Origin: CAWHQZ01 sp963831645
Lineage (GTDB): Bacteria; Pseudomonadota; Alphaproteobacteria; Rhizobiales; Aestuariivirgaceae
Assembly: GCA_963831645.1 (NCBI GenBank)
Contig: CAWHQZ010000009.1
Coordinates: forward strand, 62,001 to 126,000
DNA length: 64,000 nt
Direction of reading: 5' to 3'
Both the position numbers and the translations under genes were made by a program. The notes under the pieces are model-generated. The model had not been told where the DNA came from, made no database searches, and saw only the letters and a list, made by a program, of their open reading frames with translations. Each line of letters begins with the position of its first letter. Position 1 is the first letter of the stretch. Of this stretch, positions 16,488-25,672 are shown one piece after another.

Positions 16488-19400
16488 GCTTCGCCAAGTT
16501 TTTCGTAGACCGGCCGATCTTCGCGACGGTTCTCTCGCTGCTGCTGCTCATTGCCGGCGGCATCTCCTATAACCAGCTTCCGGTCGCGCAATATCCGGAG
16601 ATCGCGCCGCCGACCGTCGTGGTGCGGGCCCAGTATCCGGGCGCTGATGCGGAAACCGTCGCCGCGACCGTGGCGACGCCGATCGAGCAGGAAATCAACG
16701 GCGTCGAGGACATGCTCTACATGTCGTCCTATTCGACCAGCACCGGTTCGATGGCGCTGACCATCACCTTCCGGCTCGGCACCGACCTCGACAAGGCCCA
16801 GGTGCTGGTGCAGAACCGCGTCGCGATCGCCGAACCTCGGCTGCCGGAGGAGGTGCGCCGCCTCGGCATCACCACCACCAAGAGCTCGCCCGATCTCATG
16901 ATGGTGGTCCATATGCTGTCGCCCGACAACAGCTACGACCAGCTCTACGTGTCCAACTATGCCCGCACGCGCGTGCGCGACCTGCTGGTGCGGCTCGATG
17001 GCGTAGGCGATCTCATTATCTTCGGCGAGCGCGAGTATTCGCTGCGCATCTGGCTCGACCCAGACAAGCTCGCCGCCTACGGCATGACGGCGAGCGATGT
17101 CATCCAGTCGTTGCGCGACCAGAACGTGCAAGTTTCGGGCGGCGCCATCGGCGCTCCGCCGACCCCCGGCGATACGGCGTTCGAGTACACAGTGACGACC
17201 CAGGGCCGGTTCGAAGATGCCCGCCAGTTCCGCTATGTGATCGTGAAGTCGACGCCGGAAGGCCGCCTGATCGAGCTTCAGGACGTGGCCCGTATCGAGC
17301 TCGGCGCCAGGGACTACGTCACCAACAGCTACCTGAACGGCAAGCCGGCCGTCGCGCTCGGCATCTTCCAGCGGCCTGGGACCAACGCGCTGGGCGCCGC
17401 GGACGAGATCATCTCGACCATGCAGCGGCTATCGGCCGACTTTCCCCCCGGCCTCGACTACCAGATCGTCTACAATCCGACCGAGTTCATCGCGGAATCA
17501 ATCGACGAAGTCTACCTCACGATCCTCGAGGCGACGGTCCTCGTGGTCATCGTCATCCTGCTCTTCCTGCAGTCGTGGCGCACCGCCATCGTTCCGATCG
17601 TCGCCATTCCGGTGTCGCTCGTCGGCACGTTCGCGCTGCTCTTGGCCTTCGGGTTCTCGCTCAACATGCTGACCTTGTTCGGCCTCGTGCTGGCGATCGG
17701 CATTGTCGTCGACGACGCCATCGTGGTCGTCGAGAACATCGAGCGCAACATCGCCCTCGGCCTCGCTCCGCGTGCCGCAGCGCACCGGACGATGGATGAG
17801 GTGGGTACAGCGGTGGTGGCGATTTCGCTCGTCCTGATTGCGGTGTTCGCGCCAACCGCCTTCATCCCCGGCATCTCGGGACAGTTCTATCTGCAGTTCG
17901 CCGTCACGATCTCGGTTGCGACCGCCATTTCCGCGCTCAACTCGCTGACCCTGTCGCCGGCGCTGGCGGCGTTGCTGTTCAAGCCGCACGACGCTGCGCC
18001 GCCGCGCTTCATGCTCGCCCGCTTTGGCGCTTGGCTGGCGCGCGGGTTCAATCAAGGTTTCGAACGGCTGGCGGCGGGATACGCCGCCACCGTTCGCTTC
18101 CTCGTCGCACGTAGGATCGCGCTCGCCGGCATGCTCATGGTGTTCGGCGGACTGCTCGCCGCCACGGTCTATGCGGCCTGGTCGGTGCCGCGCGGCTTCA
18201 TCCCGACCCTCGACCAGGGCTACGCGATCGTGGTCGTCCAATTGCCGGGCGGTGCGTCGCTGTCGCGGACCGATGCGGTGGTCCAGCGCGCATCGCGGAT
18301 TATCGCCGAGACGCCGGGGGTGGACGGCGCCGTCTCCTTTGCGGGATTCTCCGGGGCCACCTTTACCAACGCCTCCAATGCGGGGGTGGTGTTCGCCCGC
18401 TTCGCTCCGTTCGAAGAGCGGATCGAGGCCGCCTTGCCGGCGCCCGCGATCATCGGCGATCTCTATGACCGGCTGCAGGCGATCCAGGAGGCTTTCATCA
18501 TCGCCATCCCGCCGCCGCCGATCCGCGGCGTCGGCAATGCCGGCGGATTCAAGCTGCAACTCCAGGATCGCGACAGCGCCGACATGCGGCGTATCCTCGG
18601 CGTTGCTTACGGGCTGATGGGCAGGGCCAATCAGACCCCCGGCCTAACCGGCGTGTTCACGACCTTCTCGGCCTCGAGCCCGAACCTGTTCCTCGAGATC
18701 GATCGCGAGAAGGCGCGCATGCTGAATGTGCCCATCCCGAACATTTTCGAAACGCTGTCGATCAATCTCGGCACCTCCTACGTGAACGACTTCAACGCGT
18801 TCGGCCGCGTCTACCAGGTACGCGCCCAGGCCGACGAGCAGCACCGCCGCGAACGTGACGACATCCTTCGCCTCAAGGTGCGATCGGCGACCAATGATCT
18901 GGTGCCGCTCGGCACGCTGGTTTCCATCCGCGATGTTACCGGTCCCGCTCTGGTCCAGCGCTACAACATGTATGTGTCGGTGCCGCTGCAGGGCAATGCC
19001 GCTCCCGGCGTGTCGACCACGAGCGCCCTCGATCTTATGGAGCAGCTGGCCGCCCAGGACCTGCCGCCCGGAACGTCTTTTGAATGGACGGAACTCGCAC
19101 TCCAGGAACGCCAGGTCGGCAACACCGCGGTCGTCATCTTCGGTCTATCCGTGTTGTTTGCATTTCTGGCGCTGTCCGCCCAATACGAGAGCTGGGTGCT
19201 GCCGATCGCCATTGTGCTGATCGTGCCGCTCGCCGTGCTGGCGGCACTGATCGGCGTGTCGTTGCGCGGCTTCGACAACAACATCCTCACGCAAGTCGGC
19301 CTCATTGTGCTGGTCGGGCTTGCGGCCAAGAACGCCATCCTCATCGTCGAGTTCGCCCGCCAGGCCGAGGAGCGGGGTGCCGGCGTCGTCGATGCTGTCG

Positions 19401-19666
19401 TGGAAGCCTGCCGGCTCAGGCTGCGGCCGATCCTGATGACGGCCTTTGCGTTCATCCTGGGCGTTGTGCCGCTGGTGGTGGCAACCGGCCCCGGAGCCGA
19501 GATGCGACAGTCGCTCGGTACCGCGGTTTTCGCCGGGATGCTGGGGGTGACCTTTTTCGGGCTTTTCCTGACGCCGGTGTTCTTTGTTGCGCTACGTGCC
19601 TTGTTTCCGGGACGCCAGACCCTTGCTGAAACGCCCGCTCAGGACTCCATAGCTCCGATCGCCTGA
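16484..19666 (+). CDS. RND efflux transporter, HAE1 family
   Basis: Inner-membrane proton-drug antiporter of 1060 residues, the usual length of AcrB/MexB-type pumps. It starts with MSFAKFFVDRPIFA, contains the two internal repeats with large periplasmic loops, proton-relay aspartates 410-411 (GIVVDDAIVVVEN) and Lys949 (LAAKNAILIVEFA), which correspond to the AcrB D407/D408/K940 triad. Translationally coupled to the adaptor. No outer-membrane factor gene is adjacent, so a TolC-type partner must be encoded elsewhere. Specificity cannot be inferred. Confidence 0.94.
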   Translation: MSFAKFFVDRPIFATVLSLLLLIAGGISYNQLPVAQYPEIAPPTVVVRAQYPGADAETVAATVATPIEQEINGVEDMLYMSSYSTSTGSMALTITFRLGTDLDKAQVLVQNRVAIAEPRLPEEVRRLGITTTKSSPDLMMVVHMLSPDNSYDQLYVSNYARTRVRDLLVRLDGVGDLIIFGEREYSLRIWLDPDKLAAYGMTASDVIQSLRDQNVQVSGGAIGAPPTPGDTAFEYTVTTQGRFEDARQFRYVIVKSTPEGRLIELQDVARIELGARDYVTNSYLNGKPAVALGIFQRPGTNALGAADEIISTMQRLSADFPPGLDYQIVYNPTEFIAESIDEVYLTILEATVLVVIVILLFLQSWRTAIVPIVAIPVSLVGTFALLLAFGFSLNMLTLFGLVLAIGIVVDDAIVVVENIERNIALGLAPRAAAHRTMDEVGTAVVAISLVLIAVFAPTAFIPGISGQFYLQFAVTISVATAISALNSLTLSPALAALLFKPHDAAPPRFMLARFGAWLARGFNQGFERLAAGYAATVRFLVARRIALAGMLMVFGGLLAATVYAAWSVPRGFIPTLDQGYAIVVVQLPGGASLSRTDAVVQRASRIIAETPGVDGAVSFAGFSGATFTNASNAGVVFARFAPFEERIEAALPAPAIIGDLYDRLQAIQEAFIIAIPPPPIRGVGNAGGFKLQLQDRDSADMRRILGVAYGLMGRANQTPGLTGVFTTFSASSPNLFLEIDREKARMLNVPIPNIFETLSINLGTSYVNDFNAFGRVYQVRAQADEQHRRERDDILRLKVRSATNDLVPLGTLVSIRDVTGPALVQRYNMYVSVPLQGNAAPGVSTTSALDLMEQLAAQDLPPGTSFEWTELALQERQVGNTAVVIFGLSVLFAFLALSAQYESWVLPIAIVLIVPLAVLAALIGVSLRGFDNNILTQVGLIVLVGLAAKNAILIVEFARQAEERGAGVVDAVVEACRLRLRPILMTAFAFILGVVPLVVATGPGAEMRQSLGTAVFAGMLGVTFFGLFLTPVFFVALRALFPGRQTLAETPAQDSIAPIA

Positions 19667-19797
19667 ACCCGCTGACACGCTCGCCCCATCTCGAGGCGAT
19701 CGCCAAGTTTTCGCCAGCGTCGTCTTGGGTGACCAAGCCGTTCAACATCGAGGAGTTGGCGCTGAAGATCCGCAAACTCCTCGATGGGTCAACATAG
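19667..19797 (+). pseudogene. Remnant of a response-regulator receiver domain (C-terminal tail)
   Basis: Directly after the RND stop, a frame ending at a TAG (19795-19797) reads EAIAKFSPASSWVTKPFNIEEL then ALKIRKLLDGST. The TKPFNIEEL...IRKLL pattern is the conserved Lys-Pro-Phe and last helix of a receiver domain. There is no start codon with a ribosome site and the first two thirds of the domain are missing, so this looks like a truncated relic. Confidence 0.5.
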
Positions 19798-19802
19798 GAA
19801 CG

Positions 19803-20276
19803 TCAGCCGCGCCGCGCCGTCTTGATCGCGGCGATGTCGATCTTCTTCATGCCCATCATCGCATCAAACGCGCGCTTTGCTTCATCACCGCCGGCCGCCA
19901 GCGCCTCTGTCAGCACGCGAGGCGTGATTTGCCAGGAGACGCCCCACTTGTCTTTGCACCAACCACACTCGCTCTCCCGGCCCCCGTTGCCGACGATGGC
20001 GTTCCAATACCGATCGGTCTCTTGCTGATCGTCGGTGGCGATCTGGAACGAGAAGGCTTCGTTATGCTTGAACGCGGGACCGCCATTGAGGCCGATGCAG
20101 GGTATTCCGGCGACTATGAATTCGACCGTCAGCACATCGCCCTCTTTGCCGGACGGGTAGTCACTGGGTGCACGGTGGACGGCACCCATCGCGCTGTCGG
20201 GGAAGGTCTCGGCGTAGAAGCGGGCAGCAGCCTCGGCATCCTTGTCGTACCATAGGCAAATCGTGTTCTTGGCCAT
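19803..20276 (-). CDS. VOC-superfamily PhnB-like protein
   Basis: Protein of 157 residues of the PhnB/3-demethylubiquinone-methyltransferase-like VOC fold, with the characteristic MAKNTICLWYDKDAEAAARFYAETFPDS start, FIVAGIPCIGLNGG and FSFQIATDDQQETDRYWNAIV segments, and WCKDKWGVSWQI near the C-terminal third. AAAGGA precedes the ATG. Longer in-frame sequence upstream overlaps the neighbouring gene and is not convincing. Biochemical function of these proteins is generally unproven. Confidence 0.85.
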   Translation of the reverse strand: MAKNTICLWYDKDAEAAARFYAETFPDSAMGAVHRAPSDYPSGKEGDVLTVEFIVAGIPCIGLNGGPAFKHNEAFSFQIATDDQQETDRYWNAIVGNGGRESECGWCKDKWGVSWQITPRVLTEALAAGGDEAKRAFDAMMGMKKIDIAAIKTARRG

Positions 20277-20319
20277 TGCCGGTCCTTTCGCTTGAGATAG
20301 GTAGCCCGATCGCTTGCGC

Positions 20320-20715
20320 CTATGATTGCGCTGGGAATGAGTGATGCTCGTGCGCAACTGTCCAGCGGCCACCCTGCTTGCGAAGCCCGATGGTGAGGCG
20401 AAGGCGGTTGTCGGGATCTTTCTTGAACTCCTCATCGGTCCCGCAACGAAGCAGCGCGTGTGCGAACGCAACGTCGCGCCCGGCGGTGACGTCAAGCGAG
20501 ACGATCTCGAACACGGCACCCTGTCTCAGCCAGTTGAAAAAGGGCGGCCATGTCTCGCGATAGGCCTCCTTGCCTCGCACTTCGTTCGGTGGCGGCACGT
20601 CAAACATCACGATGTCGTCCGCATGATCGGCTAGGACTCCGTCCAGGTTAATGGCTTGCACCGCTCTCGCCCAGCGCTCGATCAGTGCGCGGATTTGCCT
20701 CTCGTCGTCGTTCAT
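20320..20715 (-). CDS. SnoaL/SgcJ-like NTF2-fold protein
   Basis: Protein of 131 residues with an NTF2-like pattern: N-terminal helix ERQIRALIERWARAVQAINLDGVLADHADDIVMFD, then VRGKEAYRETW and a beta-sheet region ending GRWTVAHEHHS. This is the SgcJ/YybH-like group often annotated as ketosteroid isomerase-related. AGAAGGAGCGACG lies before the ATG. It is the middle of three small minus-strand genes (VOC, NTF2-like, DHFR-like) and likely co-transcribed with the VOC gene 43 bp downstream. Substrate unknown. Confidence 0.82.
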   Translation of the reverse strand: MNDDERQIRALIERWARAVQAINLDGVLADHADDIVMFDVPPPNEVRGKEAYRETWPPFFNWLRQGAVFEIVSLDVTAGRDVAFAHALLRCGTDEEFKKDPDNRLRLTIGLRKQGGRWTVAHEHHSFPAQS

Positions 20716-20859
20716 TCGTCGCTCCTTCTAGACCAAGCCGCTCACGAGCGCCTTGTGCGGCATGTGCCAGTCATCGCCGCTCCTCCGCATCGCGGTCCCA
20801 AGAACGCTCGTCAACGACGGTATACCCGCCCGGTCGGTGACCGCAGTTACGACGGACGA

Positions 20860-21528
20860 TCAGCCCTCGCGATTCATGCGCTCGCGCCGCGCGACCTCCG
20901 CCTGGGTAGGTGGATCCATCGCAAAATCGCCCGTCACCACGGCGCCCGCTCGCTGGTAGCGGGCGATCGTGACCCCCCTCGTCGTCACCTTGTTGTCCAC
21001 CAGAGTGAACGCTGCCGGTTTTGCGCCGTCGCCGAACAGCTTCTTACCGTTGCCCAGCACGATCGGGAACGTGAACGTGCTGATCTCGTCGATCAGATCG
21101 TTGGCCAGCAGCGTCTGGATCAGATCGCTGCTGCCTTGCGTCACCAATGCAGGGCCGTCCTCTCGTTTCAGCCGGGCGACGTCCGTCGCCGCATCATGCA
21201 GCGCGACCGAACCCCTCCATGTCAGCTTCATGGTCGAGCGCGTCGCGACATACTTCGTGATGCTGTTGAACCGCTTCGCGATGAAGTCGTATTCGCCGCC
21301 CTCGGCGTGCGGCCAATGCGCTGCAAAGATCTCGTAGGTCTTGCGCCCAAGCAGCAGGTCGAACGGCTGGCCGAACATCTCATTGATCGCCTGGCCGAAC
21401 ACCTCGTCCGAGTACGGCACCACCCAACCGCCCAGCTTGAAGCCGCCCGTCGGATCCTCTTCCGGGCCACCAGGCGCCTGCATCACGCCGTCCAGCGACA
21501 CAAACGCCCCTGTGATGACCTTTCTCAT
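20860..21528 (-). CDS. Dihydrofolate-reductase-family protein (RibD C-terminal-like)
   Basis: Protein of 222 residues with the DHFR/RibD-C fold. It starts MRKVITGAFVSLDGVMQAPGG, contains LLLGRKTYEIFAAHWP and a central LVTQGSSDLIQTLLANDLIDE cofactor-binding strand, followed by FPIVLGNGKKLFGDG. AGAGGACAG lies before the ATG. These proteins are widespread in accessory clusters together with VOC and ECF genes, and their actual substrate is usually unknown. It is not a housekeeping folA. Confidence 0.86.
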   Translation of the reverse strand: MRKVITGAFVSLDGVMQAPGGPEEDPTGGFKLGGWVVPYSDEVFGQAINEMFGQPFDLLLGRKTYEIFAAHWPHAEGGEYDFIAKRFNSITKYVATRSTMKLTWRGSVALHDAATDVARLKREDGPALVTQGSSDLIQTLLANDLIDEISTFTFPIVLGNGKKLFGDGAKPAAFTLVDNKVTTRGVTIARYQRAGAVVTGDFAMDPPTQAEVARRERMNREG

Positions 21529-21925
21529 TTCTGTCCTCTTTTGCCCATAGTCGAAGGAGCTGCCTCAAAATCGACAGGGCGATGAAGAAAGATCGTCGGA
21601 AAGCAGAACTACCTCGCCGAACGGGACATCCGCCACAGACTACGGCTTGAAGTCGGGCGCCGCCCTGCACTGCCATGGAGAACGGGCCGGATCCATGCTG
21701 GTGCGCGATCTTCCGGCGACAGCGCGGAGAGCGTCTTGCGGCGCAGCGGCGTTCGGGAACAGAAATCTTTCTGCGAGGATACGGCTGAGACCGACCCCCG
21801 ACGATCGTTCGGCGGATTCAGCCCACGGGCATTCGGCGAACTCACGATCAAAGAATTGCTGCGCACCGCTTTGCGGCGGCCATAGCTAAGACCCGAGCCA
21901 AAAGAGTCGCAAATCCGCGCGTCGC
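21529..21925. other. 397-bp region with no recognised gene
   Basis: Between the DHFR-like gene and the cytochrome P460 fragment. Open frames exist on both strands (for example a minus-strand frame of about 106 codons starting at 21929 and a plus-strand frame ending near 21885), but neither has a recognisable family pattern. Given the gene debris next to it, this may be decayed coding DNA. Confidence 0.5.
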
Positions 21926-22228
21926 TCACCTTTTCCCATACGCCGTGAAGACGTAATCTGTTGCCTTCGCAAGCTCATGGCACGCGGGCCCGCACTTGGC
22001 GTCGCTCTCCTGTAAAGATGTATTGGGCTTCAACGTGTCAGACGCGGGGTCATAGTCAAACTGGGCGTATCCCCATCCGGCGGTGTCCGGGAATCTCCCG
22101 CCATCCTTCACCATGCAACCAATGCCTGACAGGGTGTCCGGCACCTTCAAGGGGGCGTCCGCATGCTGTTTCGGAATCCACAGGATCTTCACAATCTGGG
22201 AGCCGTCGGGGAAAGGCCTGCCGTTGCG
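21926..22228 (-). pseudogene. Cytochrome P460-family C-terminal fragment
   Basis: About 100 codons reading NGRPFPDGSQIVKILW, MVKDGGRFPDTAGWGYAQFD, DPASDTLKPNTSL and CGPACHELAKATDYVFTAYGKR. The CxxCH haem-binding motif (CGPACH) and C-terminal TDYVFT are those of periplasmic cytochrome P460 proteins. The N-terminal half and the signal peptide are absent; instead the frame runs into an FMN-reductase fragment. It is therefore a truncated relic, unless it is translated from the GTG at 22192. Confidence 0.72.
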
Positions 22229-22419
22229 CCGGGAAAGCCAGCCCGGTAGGCGTCGATCATCGCGGGATTGGCGAGGAGCGGCAAACCGAAGGCTGCTATG
22301 TCTACGACTTCAAACGATGCATCGGTCCGTTGTGCAGCGATGTCGTGGACCCAGCGAGCGACGGCTTCGGCTTTGCGGCCTGGACGGGTACTTCCAATGA
22401 TAATCGCCACATTCAGCAT
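22189..22419 (-). pseudogene. NAD(P)H-dependent FMN reductase, N-terminal fragment
   Basis: From an ATG preceded by TTTAGGAGAACACGC, the frame reads MLNVAIIIGSTRPGRKAEAV, ARWVHDIAAQ and FEVVDIAAFGLPLL, which is the start of the SsuE/ArsH-like flavodoxin-fold FMN reductases (GSTRPGR is the phosphate-binding loop). Homology stops after about 60 residues, where a different gene (cytochrome P460) begins, and the frame ends at 22189. The remaining two thirds of the reductase are missing. Confidence 0.7.
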
Positions 22420-22721
22420 GCGTGTTCTCCTAAAGCAGAGAAAGCTTTGGACCAAGTCATTCTAACACTCCGATAGTGCTCGGAAGTTTGCTGGTCTCTT
22501 CGGTTCAATTCCAATTGGAACTCGTTGAGGGTTCCTGCCCGCCGGCGCCGGCGAAGAAGCGCGCAGCCCGGTGAAGCTGGGTATGAGGCGTAGCGAGACC
22601 GTTTCGCCGATCTTCACGTTCACGAGCTGGTCAGCCTCTTGAGCGAAGCGAATGGCCAGGCAAGAATAGGTATTAGCGAGTAATGGGCCCGGCGCAGCCT
22701 TGGCCAGCGGTCAAGACGTCC
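22420..22721. other. 302-bp region, possible decayed coding sequence
   Basis: Between the FMN-reductase fragment and the isochorismatase-like gene. A minus-strand frame of about 80 codons without a start reads protein-like in part (LAIRFAQEADQLVNVKIGETVSL), but I cannot assign it to a family. The ribosome site of the reductase fragment lies at its left end. Confidence 0.4.
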
Positions 22722-23492
22722 TCATTTCACCTGCTTCGCAACTTCCTGCGCCTTCTGGTAGCTCTCAATGACGGCGCCATAGTTCGGCGTCACTAGAGCA
22801 TAGAGCTTCGCAAGCTCGGCCGCTTCCGGACAATTCCACGTGCGGTGAATCTCGGACAGGACGGCATTCGCCGTGGTCGGGATGACGCCAACCTGGGTGA
22901 AGCGAGCGAGCGTTGTTCGCGATACCATTTCGCTCGGATCGCCGGATGCATCTATCACCGCATAAACTTTGAACCCTGCCGCCTTGGCATCCAGTGCCGG
23001 GAACATCACACAGACACTGGTCCAAACCCCGGCCATGATCAGCGTCTTTCGCCCCGTGGCCCGCACCGTCCTGACGAAGTCTTCGTTGTCCCAGGCATTC
23101 ACTTCGCCTTTGCGCGGCACGTAAACCGCGTGGGGCGCGGATTGATGGATCTCCGGCATCAGCGGTCCGTTCGGCCCATTGGGTTCGGATGCCGTCGTGA
23201 TGACAGGGATCTTCAGCAACGTCGCCACTTTTGCGATTAGCGTGACGTTCGCCCGCAACTCGGCGACGCTGATGTCCTTCACGGTTTGGAATAGACCAGC
23301 CTGATGATCGAGCAGAAGTATCACCGCGTCGGACGGATCGATCAGGGCCTGACCGCCGCCTGTTGGCAGCACGCTCGAGCTGCTGGAAGCGCTATTCGTT
23401 TGAGCGATCGCGCTTGTATCGAGCGATAGAACTGCGCTGATCGCCAGAACGGCGGCAAGGGCGCTTAAGGCATTCTTCAAAAGCGTAGACAT
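22722..23492 (-). CDS. Exported isochorismatase-family (cysteine hydrolase) protein
   Basis: Protein of 256 residues. An N-terminal signal peptide (about 1-31, ending SAIAQ) precedes a cysteine-hydrolase domain with catalytic Asp in VILLLDHQAGL, Lys in YVPRKGEVNAW, and Cys in MAGVWTSVCVMFPALDA. This fits the isochorismatase/nicotinamidase-like fold; an exported version acting in the periplasm is less usual. It is followed upstream by genes for two other exported hydrolases on the same strand. The substrate is not identifiable. Confidence 0.84.
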   Translation of the reverse strand: MSTLLKNALSALAAVLAISAVLSLDTSAIAQTNSASSSSSVLPTGGGQALIDPSDAVILLLDHQAGLFQTVKDISVAELRANVTLIAKVATLLKIPVITTASEPNGPNGPLMPEIHQSAPHAVYVPRKGEVNAWDNEDFVRTVRATGRKTLIMAGVWTSVCVMFPALDAKAAGFKVYAVIDASGDPSEMVSRTTLARFTQVGVIPTTANAVLSEIHRTWNCPEAAELAKLYALVTPNYGAVIESYQKAQEVAKQVK

Positions 23493-23590
23493 GAGTTTTC
23501 CTTTCCATGGTTATTAGGTTCAGTGCCTCGTTCGTAAGTTGCGACGAGTTTGATGGCTGGGTTCCCCACGCACATCAGGATGACCAAGGA

Positions 23591-25549
23591 TCAGAATGCC
23601 CAGCACGAACAACCGAGGGCGCCCCAGAATGCCTTGTCGTCCGAGGTCACGGCACTCGAACTCCACGCGTGCGCATGCCCGTGGATGCCGCAGGCGGCAC
23701 TGCACCCACAAGCGGCCGCGAACGCTTCCTTGCGCTGGTGGCCGGCATCCGCATGCTTCTGATATCCGCCAAAAGTACGCACGGGAGACCAGTCGGGCAT
23801 CGCGGGCGGCAATGTCGGGGCCCGGGCTTTGAACTCGCCGTCCCCATGAACCGGCTTACCGCCAAGCAGCGTTAGCAACGACGTGATGTCCGGGATGGCG
23901 TTCTCTGGGGCTGCGAAATAGTCGTTCGACAGGACCGCTAGGTCGGCGAGCTGGCCGGCCTTGATCTGTCCCTTCTTGCCGGTTTCGGTGGAGAACCACG
24001 TATTCGCCTCGGTCCATAACCTGAGCGCGGTTTCGCGGTCGAGGCGATTGGCCAGGGGATAGATAGTGGTGCCACCGATCGTCTGACCCGTGACGAGCCA
24101 GAACAGCGATACCCACGGATTGTAGGACGCAACTCGCGTTGCATCGGTGCCGGCGCCAACCGGCACGCCCAGCTCGAGCATGCGGCGCACCGGCGGCGTT
24201 CGTTCGGCAGCGTGCCGCCCATAGCGCTCGACGAAGTATTCACCCTGATAGGCCATGCGGTGCTGCACCGCGATGCCGCCGCCGAGTTTGGCAATGCGTT
24301 CGATATTGCGATCGTTGATCGTCTCGGCGTGGTCAATTAGCCAGTGCAAACCAGCGAGCGGAATGTCGCGGTTTACCTTCTCGAATACGTCGAGGGCACG
24401 CGTAATGGTTTCGTTGTAAGTCGCGTGCAGCCGCCACGGCCAACGGTTTTCAGCCAGAAGCCGCACCACTGCTTCGAGGTCGCCCTCCATGCTTGGAGGC
24501 ATGTCGGGACGCTCGACGCGGAAATCCTCGAAGTCGGCGGCGCTGTAGACCAGCATCTCTCCGGCGCCGTTGTTGCGGTAGGTATCGTCTCCATGGCCGG
24601 ACCTTATCTGTTTCGTCCAACTGGCGAAGTCCTCAATCTCGTGCTTCGGCCTCTGAGTGAACAGGTTGTAGGCAATTCGCACCGTCAGCTGTCCGTCGCG
24701 GTGCAACTCATCGACGATCGCGTAGTCCTCGGGATAGTTCTGGAAACCACCTCCTGCGTCGATCACGCCGGTGACACCCAGCCGGTTCAGCTCGCGCATG
24801 AAATGCCGGGTCGAGTTCTTCTGGTATTCGGGCGGAAGCTTCGGTCCCTTGGCGAGGGTCGAATAGAGGATCGTGGCATTCGGGTTTGCCAGCAGCAGCC
24901 CGGTCGGCTCACCCTTGCCGTCACGCACGATTTCGGCGCCAGGAAACTCCGGTGTATTCCTGGTGTAGCCGACCGCGCGCACCGCTGCCCGGTTCAGCAG
25001 CGCTCGGTCGTAGAGATGCAGCAGGAATACCGGCGTTTCGGGCGCGATCGCGTTGATCTCATCGAGGGTTGGCAGCCTTTTTTCGGCGAACTGATGCTCG
25101 CTGAAGCCGCCGACTACGCGCACCCATTGCGGCGCGGGCGTCCGGTCGACTTGGACCTTCAGCATCCGCAACGCGTCGGCGAGCGAGCGAACGCCGTCCC
25201 AGCGCAGTTCCATGTTGTAGTTCAGGCCGCCCCGGATGATGTGCATGTGGCTGTCGATCAGCCCGGGGATCGCGCGGCGGCCCTTGAGGTCGATGCGTTG
25301 CGTGCCCGGGCCAGAGCGCCGCATCACTTCCGCGTCGGCTCCGACGGCGACGAAACGGCCGTCGTAGATCGCAATGGCGGTCGCGTTTGGGTTCTGCCGA
25401 TCAAGAGTCGTGATCTTGCCATTGAAGAGGATGAGATCAGCTGTGCCTTCCGGCATTTGAGCTGCCGCCTGGTTTCCTTGCACACCAAGGCCGGCGGCAA
25501 GCGCGCCCAGCCCGGCCAGTACGGTGCGGCGATCAGGCTGACGCATCAT
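23591..25549 (-). CDS. Exported YtcJ-like amidohydrolase with Cys/His-rich tail
   Basis: Amidohydrolase of 652 residues with a Tat-type signal (PDRRTVLAGLGALAAGLG). The metal-binding HxH is His101/His103 in IDSHMHI; further histidines occur in LHATYNE and WLIDHAE, and the final Asp in GAGTDATRVASY. Length and ANPNA/LTLLGG patterns match YtcJ-like metal-dependent hydrolases. The last 40 residues form an unusual tail with five Cys and three His (CGCSAACGIHGHAHAW ... LGCSCWAF). It lies between two other exported hydrolase genes. Substrate unknown. Confidence 0.86.
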   Translation of the reverse strand: MMRQPDRRTVLAGLGALAAGLGVQGNQAAAQMPEGTADLILFNGKITTLDRQNPNATAIAIYDGRFVAVGADAEVMRRSGPGTQRIDLKGRRAIPGLIDSHMHIIRGGLNYNMELRWDGVRSLADALRMLKVQVDRTPAPQWVRVVGGFSEHQFAEKRLPTLDEINAIAPETPVFLLHLYDRALLNRAAVRAVGYTRNTPEFPGAEIVRDGKGEPTGLLLANPNATILYSTLAKGPKLPPEYQKNSTRHFMRELNRLGVTGVIDAGGGFQNYPEDYAIVDELHRDGQLTVRIAYNLFTQRPKHEIEDFASWTKQIRSGHGDDTYRNNGAGEMLVYSAADFEDFRVERPDMPPSMEGDLEAVVRLLAENRWPWRLHATYNETITRALDVFEKVNRDIPLAGLHWLIDHAETINDRNIERIAKLGGGIAVQHRMAYQGEYFVERYGRHAAERTPPVRRMLELGVPVGAGTDATRVASYNPWVSLFWLVTGQTIGGTTIYPLANRLDRETALRLWTEANTWFSTETGKKGQIKAGQLADLAVLSNDYFAAPENAIPDITSLLTLLGGKPVHGDGEFKARAPTLPPAMPDWSPVRTFGGYQKHADAGHQRKEAFAAACGCSAACGIHGHAHAWSSSAVTSDDKAFWGALGCSCWAF

Positions 25550-25672
25550 GATCTAACCTTGTGCCAGGCATAGAACAGGCGCTGTCCACTTGTACGGGTT
25601 CTCTACCCTGCCGAAGGGGCGGACCAGACATTACGCAAATCTTTGGCGCTTTGGACTGGCATCGCACTCCTC

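Noticed and set aside
21609..21929. A 106-codon minus-strand frame overlapping the P460 fragment stop
   Set aside because: No similarity pattern recognised and rich in Ser/Arg; treated as non-coding or decayed DNA.
24344..25573. A 409-codon open frame antisense to the exported amidohydrolase gene
   Set aside because: Its translation has no family pattern and mirrors the codon structure of the real gene on the other strand.
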